A stretch of 43,325 nucleotides of DNA. It comes from Desulfobulbus sp. Lineage in GTDB: Bacteria > Desulfobacterota > Desulfobulbia > Desulfobulbales > Desulfobulbaceae. Under the pieces are notes generated by a model. The model searched no databases. It was given only the letters and a program-made list of their open reading frames with translations, and was not told the DNA's origin. Positions 9,520 to 18,359 of the stretch are shown in pieces. Within the stretch, counting starts at the first letter, position 1; each line of letters starts with the position of its first letter. Made by a program: the position numbers and the translations under genes. The stretch is from NCBI GenBank assembly GCA_012729435.1, contig JAAYDD010000064.1:1-43325 (forward strand), given 5' to 3'.

Positions 9520-10251
9520 ATGAACGTTGACATGACCCCGTATTCCCGCTTCCGCGTAGGCGTTATCATTCCCGCAGGCGGCACTGGTTCCCGTTTTGGC
9601 CATACGCAACCAAAACAGTTCCTTGAACTGGCCGGAAAACCCGTCTTGATCCGGACCTGCCAGGCCTTTCTCGACCTGGAGACAGTACAGACAGTGGTAA
9701 TCGCTGTTCCGGCCGGGTACAGAGCATACACCGCTGAGCTCATCCGTACCCGTATCGATCCGGAGAACCGTTTGCGGGTCCTCATGACAGACGGAGGCTT
9801 AACCCGTCAGGAATCGGTACAGGCAGGGCTTAAAGTGCTGCCGGATGAAATTGACATGGTGCTGGTGCACGATGCTGCCCGCCCTCTGGTGGATCGTGAA
9901 ACCATCCTCCGCTGTCTGGACGGAGCCGCCCGATTCGGTGCCACCATTGCTGCGATACAGGTCAGCGACACCCTGAAACATGTGAGAGACGACGGTTCCA
10001 TTGCCAGCACCGTTGACCGCCGTCATATCTGGCAGGCACAAACTCCCCAGGCAGCCCGTCGAACACTGCTCGAACAGGCATTTGCCACGGCCGCACTGAC
10101 AAATTTCAGTGGAACCGACGAGGCATCACTGCTGGAGGCAGCCGGTATTCCGGTACGGGTGGTCAAAGGGAGTGAGCACAACAGGAAAATCACACTTCCC
10201 GAAGACCTGCAGATGGCTGAAGCTCTCCTTATGCAGAGGCGCAGATCATGA
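9520..10251 (+). CDS. ispD: 2-C-methyl-D-erythritol 4-phosphate cytidylyltransferase
   Basis: VGVIIPAGGTGSRFGHTQPKQFLELAGKPVL, VLVHDAARPLVD, FSGTDEASLLEAAG, HNRKITLPEDLQMAEAL; start may be ATG 9532. Confidence 0.95.
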   Translation: MNVDMTPYSRFRVGVIIPAGGTGSRFGHTQPKQFLELAGKPVLIRTCQAFLDLETVQTVVIAVPAGYRAYTAELIRTRIDPENRLRVLMTDGGLTRQESVQAGLKVLPDEIDMVLVHDAARPLVDRETILRCLDGAARFGATIAAIQVSDTLKHVRDDGSIASTVDRRHIWQAQTPQAARRTLLEQAFATAALTNFSGTDEASLLEAAGIPVRVVKGSEHNRKITLPEDLQMAEALLMQRRRS

Positions 10252-10733
10252 GAATAGGGCATGGTTTTGATGTACATCGCCTGGTGATCGGCCGGAAACT
10301 GATCCTTGGCGGGGTAGACATAGAGTATGAGCGGGGTCTGGACGGTCATTCAGATGCCGATGTGGTCGCACATGCCCTCACCGATGCTCTTTTAGGCGCT
10401 CTGGGTGCCGGCGATATCGGTCGACATTTTCCGGATACTGATCCCCGGTACAAAGGAATTGACAGTTTGCTCCTTCTGGCTGAAGTGCAAAAACTCATTG
10501 AGGAACAGGGATATCTGCTGAGTAACGCCGATATCACCATCATCTGTCAACAGCCCAGGCTGGCTCCTTATCTGGCGGCCATGCAGCACAACCTGGCTCG
10601 TTGCTGCAGAGCAGCGCCCCGGGCAATCAATATAAAAGCAACCACCACCGAACATATGGGATACACCGGGCGGGGCGAGGGGATCGCCGCCCATGCTGTT
10701 GTTCTGCTGAGGTCAGATTATGGAAGTAAATAG
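10248..10733 (+). CDS. ispF: 2-C-methyl-D-erythritol 2,4-cyclodiphosphate synthase
   Basis: MRIGHGFDVHRL, GLDGHSDADVVAHALTDALLGALGAGDIGRHFPDTDP, NIKATTTEHMGYTGRGEGIAAHAV. Confidence 0.97.
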   Translation: MRIGHGFDVHRLVIGRKLILGGVDIEYERGLDGHSDADVVAHALTDALLGALGAGDIGRHFPDTDPRYKGIDSLLLLAEVQKLIEEQGYLLSNADITIICQQPRLAPYLAAMQHNLARCCRAAPRAINIKATTTEHMGYTGRGEGIAAHAVVLLRSDYGSK

Positions 10734-11865
10734 AGAACGGCTGGCAGCCAACTTTATCGAACTCTGTGAAATCGACAGCCCTTCCAGACGGGAGGGACGC
10801 ATCTCCCGGCGTTTACAGGAGATCTTTCAAGAACTCGAACCTGTCGCAATCATTGAGGATGACTCAGCAACGACAACCGGTTCCGAATGCGGCAACCTGA
10901 TTATCCGCTTTACCGGCACACTTGACCTGCCTCCGATTTTTTTCAGTTGTCACATGGATACGGTGGAACCGGCTGACGGGGTCCAGGTCAAGCGCGTCGG
11001 CGACCTGTTCACCAGTGCGGGTGATACAGTCCTAGGCAGCGATGACAAATCGGGGATAGCGGCCTGTATTGAGGCGATGCGTCTGCTGCGTGAAACCGGG
11101 CAACCGTTCCGTCCGGTGGAGTTTGTAATCACCACCTGTGAAGAGATCGGCCTGGTCGGCGCCAAAGCATTGGACCCGAATCTGATTACCGCCCGGGAAG
11201 GCTATGCTCTTGACTCCAGCGGCTTTGGCCGTGTTATCACCCATGCACCGGCGGCCAACCGCTTTACCATCACGGTGAACGGGGTGGCTGCCCACGCAGG
11301 ACTCCATCCGGAATGGGGTGTAAGCGCACTCATCCTGGCATCCAGGGCCCTGGCAAAAGTTCCGTCCGGCAGAATTGATGAGGAGACCACCACAAATTTT
11401 GGAACCATCAGCGGTGGAACCGCCTCAAATATCGTGCCGGAAAAGGTTGTGATCGAAGGGGAGGCCCGCAGTCATTCAGTGGAAAAACTCACACGGGTAA
11501 CCGGCGAAATTCGTGAGATATTCAACAGTACCATCGCAGACTGGACAGATGCAACAGGTTCCGCCCGGGGCGAACCGTCAATGAACTTTGAGGTTCGCCA
11601 GGACTTTCCGGTCATGCAGTTGAAACGCGAGGAACCGGTACTCAAACGGGTGGAGGCTGCAGCCCGTTCCATTCACATGGATCTGTCCTACGAACGGGCC
11701 GGCGGCGGGAGCGACGCCAATATCTTCAACGGTCACGGTCTGCCGACCGCCATCATTGCAACCGGCATGACCAACGTGCATTCCACCAAGGAGCAGGTGG
11801 AATTACAGGATATGGTTGACCTCACCAGGTTGCTCATTGCACTGATGACCGAGCCGTCCTGCTGA
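10720..11865 (+). CDS. M20/M42-type metallopeptidase, PepT-like
   Basis: ELCEIDSPSRREGRI, FSCHMDTVEPADGV, LGSDDKSGIAACIEAM, TTCEEIGLVGAKAL, GGSDANIFNGHGLPTAIIATGMTNVHSTKE. Confidence 0.88.
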   Translation: MEVNRERLAANFIELCEIDSPSRREGRISRRLQEIFQELEPVAIIEDDSATTTGSECGNLIIRFTGTLDLPPIFFSCHMDTVEPADGVQVKRVGDLFTSAGDTVLGSDDKSGIAACIEAMRLLRETGQPFRPVEFVITTCEEIGLVGAKALDPNLITAREGYALDSSGFGRVITHAPAANRFTITVNGVAAHAGLHPEWGVSALILASRALAKVPSGRIDEETTTNFGTISGGTASNIVPEKVVIEGEARSHSVEKLTRVTGEIREIFNSTIADWTDATGSARGEPSMNFEVRQDFPVMQLKREEPVLKRVEAAARSIHMDLSYERAGGGSDANIFNGHGLPTAIIATGMTNVHSTKEQVELQDMVDLTRLLIALMTEPSC

Positions 11866-11870
11866 CAGTG

Positions 11871-12938
11871 TCAACGGATAAAGACCATGCCGGGATTACC
11901 GTCGCGGACATCTCCAATCACCTGACATTCCGGCTCATATCCCCGCTCATGCAGGTTGCGCTGCATCCGCTCCGCAGCTTCGGGGGTCATACTCAGTACA
12001 AGTCCGCCCGAGGTCTGCGGATCATACCCGATCATCTCCACCGCATCCATTTCCGGTAGCTCGGAACGAACCCACTGACGATAAAAATCCCTGTTCCGGT
12101 AGGCTCCTTCAGGGATAATTCCCATATCAACAAACGATACAGCACCCGGCAGAAGAGGGAGTCGGCGCCTGTCAATATGCAGCGAGACTTCCGATGCCTG
12201 TGCCAGTTCGTGGAGATGGCCGAAAAGTCCGAAACCGGTGATATCCGTACATCCGTGCACCCGGTCACGTATCAACGGATCCCCCTCCAGGATCTCCAGA
12301 GGCATCCGATTGAGTGTTGCCAGCAGCTCAACCAGCTGCCGCTCCGTTGCCGGATCCGCAAGGCCGCCCTTAATCGCCGTGGACAGAATACCGGTGCCCA
12401 GAGGCTTGGTCAGCAGCAAGATATCACCGGCCTGGGCGCCGCTGTTGCGCAGCAGACGCTGGGGATGAACGACACCGGTTACAGCCAGTCCATATTTTAA
12501 TTCCGCATCCTCAATGGAATGTCCGCCGACCAGAAGTGCACCGGCCTCACGGATTTTGTCAAGACCACCTTCCACGACCCGACGAACTGCCGCCTGATCC
12601 AAGGTTCCGGTCGGACACGCCAGAATATTCATGCACAGCAATGGCCGTCCGCCCATGGCATACACATCGGACAGGGAGTTTGCCGCTGCGATCCTGCCAA
12701 AGTCGTATGGGTCATCAACGATCGGGGTGAAAAAATCCACGGTCTGGATAAGGGCAATGTCATCGGTAAGCCGATAGACACCGGCATCATCACAGGTTTC
12801 GGCACCGACAAGCAGGTTGGCATCGTGTGGCAGATCAAGCCCCTTCAGTATCTGGTCCAGGTCCCCCGGACCGAGCTTGGCGGCTCAACCTGCAGCCTTA
12901 ACAGTACTTGTCAGCTTGACAGATGACGAACGAATCAT
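11871..12938 (-). CDS. selD: Selenide, water dikinase; predicted selenoprotein with Sec at codon 18 (in-frame TGA at 12887..12885)
   Basis: ORF track begins only at 12740, but minus-strand ATG at 12938 gives [99 protein letters not shown]...; TGA replaces the conserved catalytic Cys/Sec before AAK. Confidence 0.93.
12860..12872 (-). promoter_or_regulatory. Candidate bacterial SECIS hairpin of selD
   Basis: 12 nt after the TGA: GGTCC-GGG-GGACC perfect 5-bp stem, with possible outer CCA/TGG pairing. Confidence 0.55.
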
Positions 12939-13068
12939 AATATACCACTTTCAACGATTTATACGCATAGGCGGAAGACGTGTAACGATACCTCATATTT
13001 TCTTGAAAAAAAACGAATAATCTGGTTCAAGATAGACTTCTCCCTCTCATACGGATCGTTATTCAGGC

Positions 13069-13108
13069 AGGCACAAGGAAGTGTTCTTTGTGCCTTTCGG
13101 TTTTAACG
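13069..13108 (+). terminator. Rho-independent terminator/attenuator-like hairpin upstream of purF
   Basis: AGGCACAAGGAA-GTG-TTCTTTGTGCCT (one G-T pair) followed by TTCGGTTTT, 28 nt upstream of the purF ATG. Confidence 0.6.
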
Positions 13109-13135
13109 CATCCTTACAATAAATAGGCAACTGAT

Positions 13136-14566
13136 ATGAGCAGCCAGGATGTAGAATGGATCGTACCGGCAAGACCTCGACACGAATGCGGAATCTGTGG
13201 CGTGTTTGGACACCCTGATGCTGCCAAACTGGTCTACTTCGGACTGTATGCCCTCCAGCACCGGGGGCAGGAAAGTGCAGGTATTGTCTGCAGTGACGGT
13301 AAAAAAGTTCTCATCCATAAAGATGTCGGTCTGGTTGCCGATGTTTTCACTGAAGAGACCCTGCAACATCTCTCCGGACATATGGCCACGGGGCATGTTC
13401 GTTACTCAACCACCGGTGAAGCATCCGTCACAAACGCACAACCTTTTCTCGTTACCCACAAGGATATACCGATCAGCGTTGCGCACAACGGCAACATGGT
13501 GAACTCCATTGCCCTGCGCCGGCATCTCGAACAGCAGGGGTCGATTTTCCAGACCACCATGGACAGCGAGATTGTCATTCATCTCATGGCCCGCCACATG
13601 GATCGGGGCCTGCTTGAGGCTATCAAAACAACCTTCACATGCATTCAGGGGGCCTACTCACTCTTGCTCATGACGAATGACACCATGATCGCCGTCCGGG
13701 ATCCCAACGGATTCCGCCCTCTCTGCCTCGGTGCATTGGAAAACGGCGCCTATGTTGTGGCCTCTGAGACGTGTGCACTTGACCTCATCGAAGCGGAATA
13801 TATTCGCGATGTTGAACCGGGTGAAGTGCTGGTCATCAACGAGCACGGCCTGACTTCTTCCTTTCCGTGGGCTCCGGCGCGGAAAAGTTACTGCATCTTC
13901 GAACATGTCTACTTTGCCCGACCCGACAGTGATGTGTTTGGCTTTAATGTGTATGGAGCCCGTAAACGGATGGGCGAGATCCTGGCCCGGGAGGCAAAAA
14001 TCGAGGCGGACTTTGTCATGCCCTTCCCGGACTCCGGAAACTACGCAGCCATCGGCTATTCCGCCGCCTCGGGTATTCCGATGGAAATGGGCGTCATCCG
14101 AAACCACTACGTCGGCAGAACCTTCATTCAGCCGACCCAGTCGATGCGTGACTTCTCAGTCCGGGTAAAACTCAATCCTGTCCGTGCTCTGCTCACCGGA
14201 AAACGGGTGATCATTGTTGAAGATTCGATCGTACGCGGCACCACCGGGCGGAGTCGTGTCCAGTCATTGCGAAGAGCCGGGGCCACAGAGGTGCATATGG
14301 TGGTCAGCTGCCCGCCCACCCGCCATGCCTGCTATTACGGGATTGATTTCCCGTCCAACTCACAGCTGATTGCCGCCGGCAACACCGTCGAAGGAGTTCG
14401 TGATTATCTCGGGCTTGATTCCCTCCACTATCTCAGCCTTGAAGGGATGGTGGAGGCGACCGGGCTGACCCGTGATCACTTCTGTCTGGCCTGTTTCACC
14501 GGAGAATATCCGGTTGAACCGGAGCCCGCCTTCACACAGGAGGTGTTTTCCGATTGCGGCTGCTGA
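13136..14566 (+). CDS. purF: Amidophosphoribosyltransferase
   Basis: CGICGVFGHPDAAKLVYFGLYALQHRGQESAGI, GHVRYSTTG, VIIVEDSIVRGTTGR, CLACFTGEYPV. Confidence 0.97.
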   Translation: MSSQDVEWIVPARPRHECGICGVFGHPDAAKLVYFGLYALQHRGQESAGIVCSDGKKVLIHKDVGLVADVFTEETLQHLSGHMATGHVRYSTTGEASVTNAQPFLVTHKDIPISVAHNGNMVNSIALRRHLEQQGSIFQTTMDSEIVIHLMARHMDRGLLEAIKTTFTCIQGAYSLLLMTNDTMIAVRDPNGFRPLCLGALENGAYVVASETCALDLIEAEYIRDVEPGEVLVINEHGLTSSFPWAPARKSYCIFEHVYFARPDSDVFGFNVYGARKRMGEILAREAKIEADFVMPFPDSGNYAAIGYSAASGIPMEMGVIRNHYVGRTFIQPTQSMRDFSVRVKLNPVRALLTGKRVIIVEDSIVRGTTGRSRVQSLRRAGATEVHMVVSCPPTRHACYYGIDFPSNSQLIAAGNTVEGVRDYLGLDSLHYLSLEGMVEATGLTRDHFCLACFTGEYPVEPEPAFTQEVFSDCGC

Positions 14567-14575
14567 GTCCACTGA

Positions 14576-14686
14576 TCATAACTGACCGTCGAAAACGTAT
14601 CCGGAACCGGTAACGCCGGACCATGCTTCCGGTCGCCCTGACAGTACGCTGACTGAACCAGCGACAGTTGCAACAGGCACATTCAT
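14576..14686 (-). CDS. Candidate small ORF (36 aa) at the 3' end of the minus-strand cluster
   Basis: GGAGGAGAAGA-ATG start; MNVPVATVAGSVSVLSGRPEAWSGVTGSGYVFDGQL*; not in ORF track (length cut-off); no homology assessed. Confidence 0.25.
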   Translation of the reverse strand: MNVPVATVAGSVSVLSGRPEAWSGVTGSGYVFDGQL

Positions 14687-14867
14687 TCTTCTCCTCCATT
14701 GACCGCCACCCGGCCCCGCGGTCAAATTGTCTGTACTGCAGCCTGAAGGACGACCCCGCCGCGGATGATTTCATCAATATCCTTCCGCGGATCCTGCACA
14801 AACGATTCAGCCACTGAGCAGACATATGCCTGCCCGACAGACAGTCTAACAGCTGAACAGAAGTGTA

Positions 14868-16022
14868 TCAGTGGGAACTGTGAGATGCGAGGCGGGCACA
14901 CAGAGAGACAAACGTCTGTCCGCTGGCCTCTTCCAGAGAAACGGCCAACTCCTTTGCCAGGAGGTATCGGCTCTGAATGGCATCCAGAGCGTCAGGATCA
15001 TCTTGATAGAGCGTCAGTTTTTCTCCAAAACGCTCTTCAAGCGTGATAAGCCGTCCTCCTTTGGCCAGCTTGTCGGCAAGATGAACGAGCTCACGCTCCG
15101 TGAGCGGGTCGCCGGGCTGCCAGTCCAGATCCTTATGCGCTGTAACGATACGGGCAGCACGCGGAAAGCCAAGACAGTCCAGCCATCTGCCGCCGGTCTC
15201 TTCATGGTATGGCTCTCCCTTGGCCACATCATGCAGCCTGCCTGCGACCCGGCAGAGATCAATCCGCAACCTCGCATCCTGATGATTGTTAACAGCCTCT
15301 GCAAAACCGGCGGCCAGTTCCCCCACCAGATAACCATGCGCCATCCCTTTGGGCGGCATGGGATAGATATGCTCCAGGATAACCGCTGTTTCTTCCAGGG
15401 ATGGATAATCCCGTCTGAGAAAACGCTCACGGCATTCGGCATAGGATTCCGGTGTGTCCATATCAAACAGGATGTTGGCGTCAGGTACCTTTACCGAAAC
15501 AACCCGCTCGGGCTGCATATCCTCATGACGGGCCAGCAGCGGGCGTAAACCGCCCGGCGCAGGAGAAACATCCACAAGACTGCGCAGCAGCGGCGCTGCA
15601 ATGAGGAGTGGATGGCCACGCCGTCCATCAAACTCCGGATGTACAACCTCTGCGCCGGTCCGGCGTAACGCCTGTTCCATCAGAGACAACGTGCCGGTGC
15701 GGACAAGCGGGATATCCACCGGCAAAAGAGCAATATACTCTGCCTCAGCCAGATGCTGTACACCACAACGGATAGAGCTGAACATTCCGGCGGCAAACTC
15801 TTCATTGAATACCGGTCGTGCACCACGGGCAAGTGCCTCGGCGGCAACCTCGCGCTCGCGATATCCGGTCACCACCACAATATCACGGATACCGCTCTTT
15901 TGAAGGGTATCCGTGCACTGCCCGAGAACAGAAGTCTCACCGAGCGGTAAAAGCGGTTTCAGCGTCTGCATGCGTGACGAAAAACCCGCCGCCAGTATGA
16001 GTCCGCTTAAGCGAGGTGCCAT
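14868..16022 (-). CDS. MobA/MocA-like NTP transferase fused to C-terminal HD domain (DVU_1551-type NTP transferase)
   Basis: LSGLILAAGFSSRMQTLKPLLPLGETSVLGQ, LLPVDIPLV, HPEFDGRRGHPLLI; C-terminal GRLHDVAKGEPYHE...VHLADKLAKGGRLITLEERF. Confidence 0.85.
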   Translation of the reverse strand: MAPRLSGLILAAGFSSRMQTLKPLLPLGETSVLGQCTDTLQKSGIRDIVVVTGYREREVAAEALARGARPVFNEEFAAGMFSSIRCGVQHLAEAEYIALLPVDIPLVRTGTLSLMEQALRRTGAEVVHPEFDGRRGHPLLIAAPLLRSLVDVSPAPGGLRPLLARHEDMQPERVVSVKVPDANILFDMDTPESYAECRERFLRRDYPSLEETAVILEHIYPMPPKGMAHGYLVGELAAGFAEAVNNHQDARLRIDLCRVAGRLHDVAKGEPYHEETGGRWLDCLGFPRAARIVTAHKDLDWQPGDPLTERELVHLADKLAKGGRLITLEERFGEKLTLYQDDPDALDAIQSRYLLAKELAVSLEEASGQTFVSLCARLASHSSH

Positions 16023-17050
16023 GCACGTCGACCCGTGGCCCGCTGGTAGATCAATTCACCGACGATGGAGACCGCAATCTCTTCCGGAGTATCCGCCTCG
16101 ATAGCCATACCGATGGGACACCGTACCTGTCCCAGCTGAGCCTCGGTGATCCCTCTGTCCAGCAGTTGTGTGTAAATAGCATTGCGTTTGCGACGGCTTC
16201 CGATCATGCCGATGTAACCGGCTCTAGTGCGCAGGGCCTGTTCCAGCACTTCCATGTCATGGAGATGACCGCGGGTCACGATGACCACATAGGTATCGCT
16301 GTCTATGTCCATATCGTTCAGGCAGCCGGCAAAGGTCGGGAGAACACGGATTGCAGTGGCGTGGGGAAACCGCCCTTTATTGGCAAATTCCTCCCGGTCA
16401 TCCATCACCGTTATCCGGAAGCCGACCCTGGCCGCTGCCTCAGCAGTACAGGCAGCCACATGACCGGCACCCACAAGCACGAGATGGCCGCCGCTTGAAA
16501 AGGAAGAAAGCAGATACTGTTCTGTCCCGCAGTCAACACGGGCGGCTCCTGACAGAGAGACTCCGGCCTGGCGGCAGAGCGAGACAACTTCGGAAGGAAG
16601 ATCATCCCGATCCACTCGTCCCCTGTGATCAATAAAAAAACGGAAATCCTCCCCGTTAAGGTGGCTGACTAAAGTAACCCTGCGACCGGCGCGCAATTCT
16701 TTTTCCAGCTGCTGGAAAACAGCTGTATTTTCTGCTGATGGAGCAATGTACTCCAGGTAAAGGTCCATTGTACCGCCACAGATCATGTCACTGACCGCAG
16801 CTTCAGAATTTGAAAGATCAAATCGTTTATACGCTCCTGTTTTTTGGAGAAAGCATGAAGCAGCCTCACGGATGGCCGTTGCTTCAACAATCCCTCCCCC
16901 AATGGTTCCGAAGATACTCCCGTCTTCGTGCACGATCATCTTGGTGCCGGCAACTCTGGGTGTGGATCCGGACTGACTACCAACGGTTGCCAGTACACAC
17001 GGTTTGTTATCGGCAAGGGTTGAGTAGAGATGACGAACGAGCCGTTTCAT
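16007..17050 (-). CDS. XdhC/CoxI-family molybdoenzyme maturation factor
   Basis: LATVGSQSGSTPRVAGTKMIVHEDGSIFGTIGGGIVEA, LVGAGHVAACTAEAAARVGF, VIVTRGHLHDMEVLEQAL, GMIGSRRKR, PIGMAIEADTPEEIAVSIVGELI; ATG 17050 has better SD than 17074. Confidence 0.92.
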   Translation of the reverse strand: MKRLVRHLYSTLADNKPCVLATVGSQSGSTPRVAGTKMIVHEDGSIFGTIGGGIVEATAIREAASCFLQKTGAYKRFDLSNSEAAVSDMICGGTMDLYLEYIAPSAENTAVFQQLEKELRAGRRVTLVSHLNGEDFRFFIDHRGRVDRDDLPSEVVSLCRQAGVSLSGAARVDCGTEQYLLSSFSSGGHLVLVGAGHVAACTAEAAARVGFRITVMDDREEFANKGRFPHATAIRVLPTFAGCLNDMDIDSDTYVVIVTRGHLHDMEVLEQALRTRAGYIGMIGSRRKRNAIYTQLLDRGITEAQLGQVRCPIGMAIEADTPEEIAVSIVGELIYQRATGRRAWHLA

Positions 17051-18359
17051 GATAACCAAACTCCCTTTGATCAATTAGTTGACGTTTTCCCTGATGCAGC
17101 AGCCCGTATCCGGAACTCTGTTCGATCCGGACGTGTACTCCGCACAGTTGCGGCAGCGCGGACAGCCGGCTTTTGGCTGCTGTGGCGGTTGAACCTTCAC
17201 AACTCGGTAGACACCGGAGCCGGATATGCAGATTCTCCTGGCCGGAATCTTCATCGATGACGGCGTTGAAATCGAGTAAACCGGGCAAATCAAAAAGCAC
17301 TTCGTCCAATGCCGGCAGATCGATCCAGGCCCCGCTGCACAGCCTGATCCGCCGGGAAATTCTACCCTTCACCTTATCAAGCCGCCGGATGGCGCTTCCG
17401 CAGGCACAGGTGCCGCCGAGAAGCCGGCCGAGATCGCCGGTCCGGTAACGAAGAAGCGGCATCCCCTGGCGCTGCAGGGTTGTCAGGACTATTTCACCCC
17501 ATCTGCCGTCATCCAGCGGATAACCGGTCTCAGGATCAATCACCTCCATGAGGAGATCGGTTTCACGGATATGCATGCCACAGTGCATGGAGCAGTCCAC
17601 CGCACCCCCCAGTCCGCTCTCCACGGTACCGTAGTGACTGAACACCTCACAGCCCATCGAATCCGCAAGTGCTCTTGTGATTGAATCCGGGATGTAGTCG
17701 GAACAGAGGAGCACGGAACGGATCATCGGCAGTTCCATCCTCCGGGCCTCGGCAACTCTGGCCACAGCCAGCAGCTGCACCGGAAAACCGATCAGCACAT
17801 CAAACCGTCTGGCAACAAGCTGTTCAGCCACTGCAACAGGGTCAGTGACCAGACCAAAGATCTCACTTTTCACATCCATTGCCTGCAGGGCAACAGCAAG
17901 AAGATAGCCTGTGGAATCAGGCGTGGATCCGGGCAGCAGAATGGCCGCCTGTTGACCCGGTGCTGCCAAATTGCCCATCCCGATCCTGAAAAACAGGCGG
18001 GTCCGTTCAAGATCGTCTTCGGTGAAGAAGAGCCGTTTGGCCGCACCCGTTGTACCGGAACTTGGAAGCGTGACAATCCTGGCCACCTCATCCTGCCGCA
18101 CACACAGCATATGCCGCCCCTGTTCCCGCAACTCAGCCTCGCTGGTAAGCGGCAGGGTCGCCAGGATATCAAGACCGATGTCTCTCTGACTGCCGGTGTC
18201 CGCCAGTTTTGAGCGGTAAAAGGGAGAACGGGATCGGCAGTACTCCACCAGACGATTGAGAGCCGCCGCCTGATAGGACTCTATGGCAGCACGGGATAAA
18301 GGTTCGCCTGAACCGGCGATGTCAAGCAGGAGAAGCTCCTCCAGGGTTGTTATCCGCAT
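17007..18359 (-). CDS. AMP-dependent CoA ligase/phenylacetate-CoA ligase-like protein (DVU_1553-type)
   Basis: 450 aa; LNRLVEYCRSRSPFYRSKL, TLPSSGTTGAAKRLFFTEDDLERT, SHYGTVESGLGG, LLRYRTGDLGRLLGGTCACGS. Confidence 0.87.
   Translation of the reverse strand: MRITTLEELLLLDIAGSGEPLSRAAIESYQAAALNRLVEYCRSRSPFYRSKLADTGSQRDIGLDILATLPLTSEAELREQGRHMLCVRQDEVARIVTLPSSGTTGAAKRLFFTEDDLERTRLFFRIGMGNLAAPGQQAAILLPGSTPDSTGYLLAVALQAMDVKSEIFGLVTDPVAVAEQLVARRFDVLIGFPVQLLAVARVAEARRMELPMIRSVLLCSDYIPDSITRALADSMGCEVFSHYGTVESGLGGAVDCSMHCGMHIRETDLLMEVIDPETGYPLDDGRWGEIVLTTLQRQGMPLLRYRTGDLGRLLGGTCACGSAIRRLDKVKGRISRRIRLCSGAWIDLPALDEVLFDLPGLLDFNAVIDEDSGQENLHIRLRCLPSCEGSTATAAKSRLSALPQLCGVHVRIEQSSGYGLLHQGKRQLIDQREFGYHETARSSSLLNPCR

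Noticed and set aside
9118-9609. 163-aa minus-strand ORF over rnpB
   Set aside because: Sequence is clearly RNase P RNA; ORF is incidental
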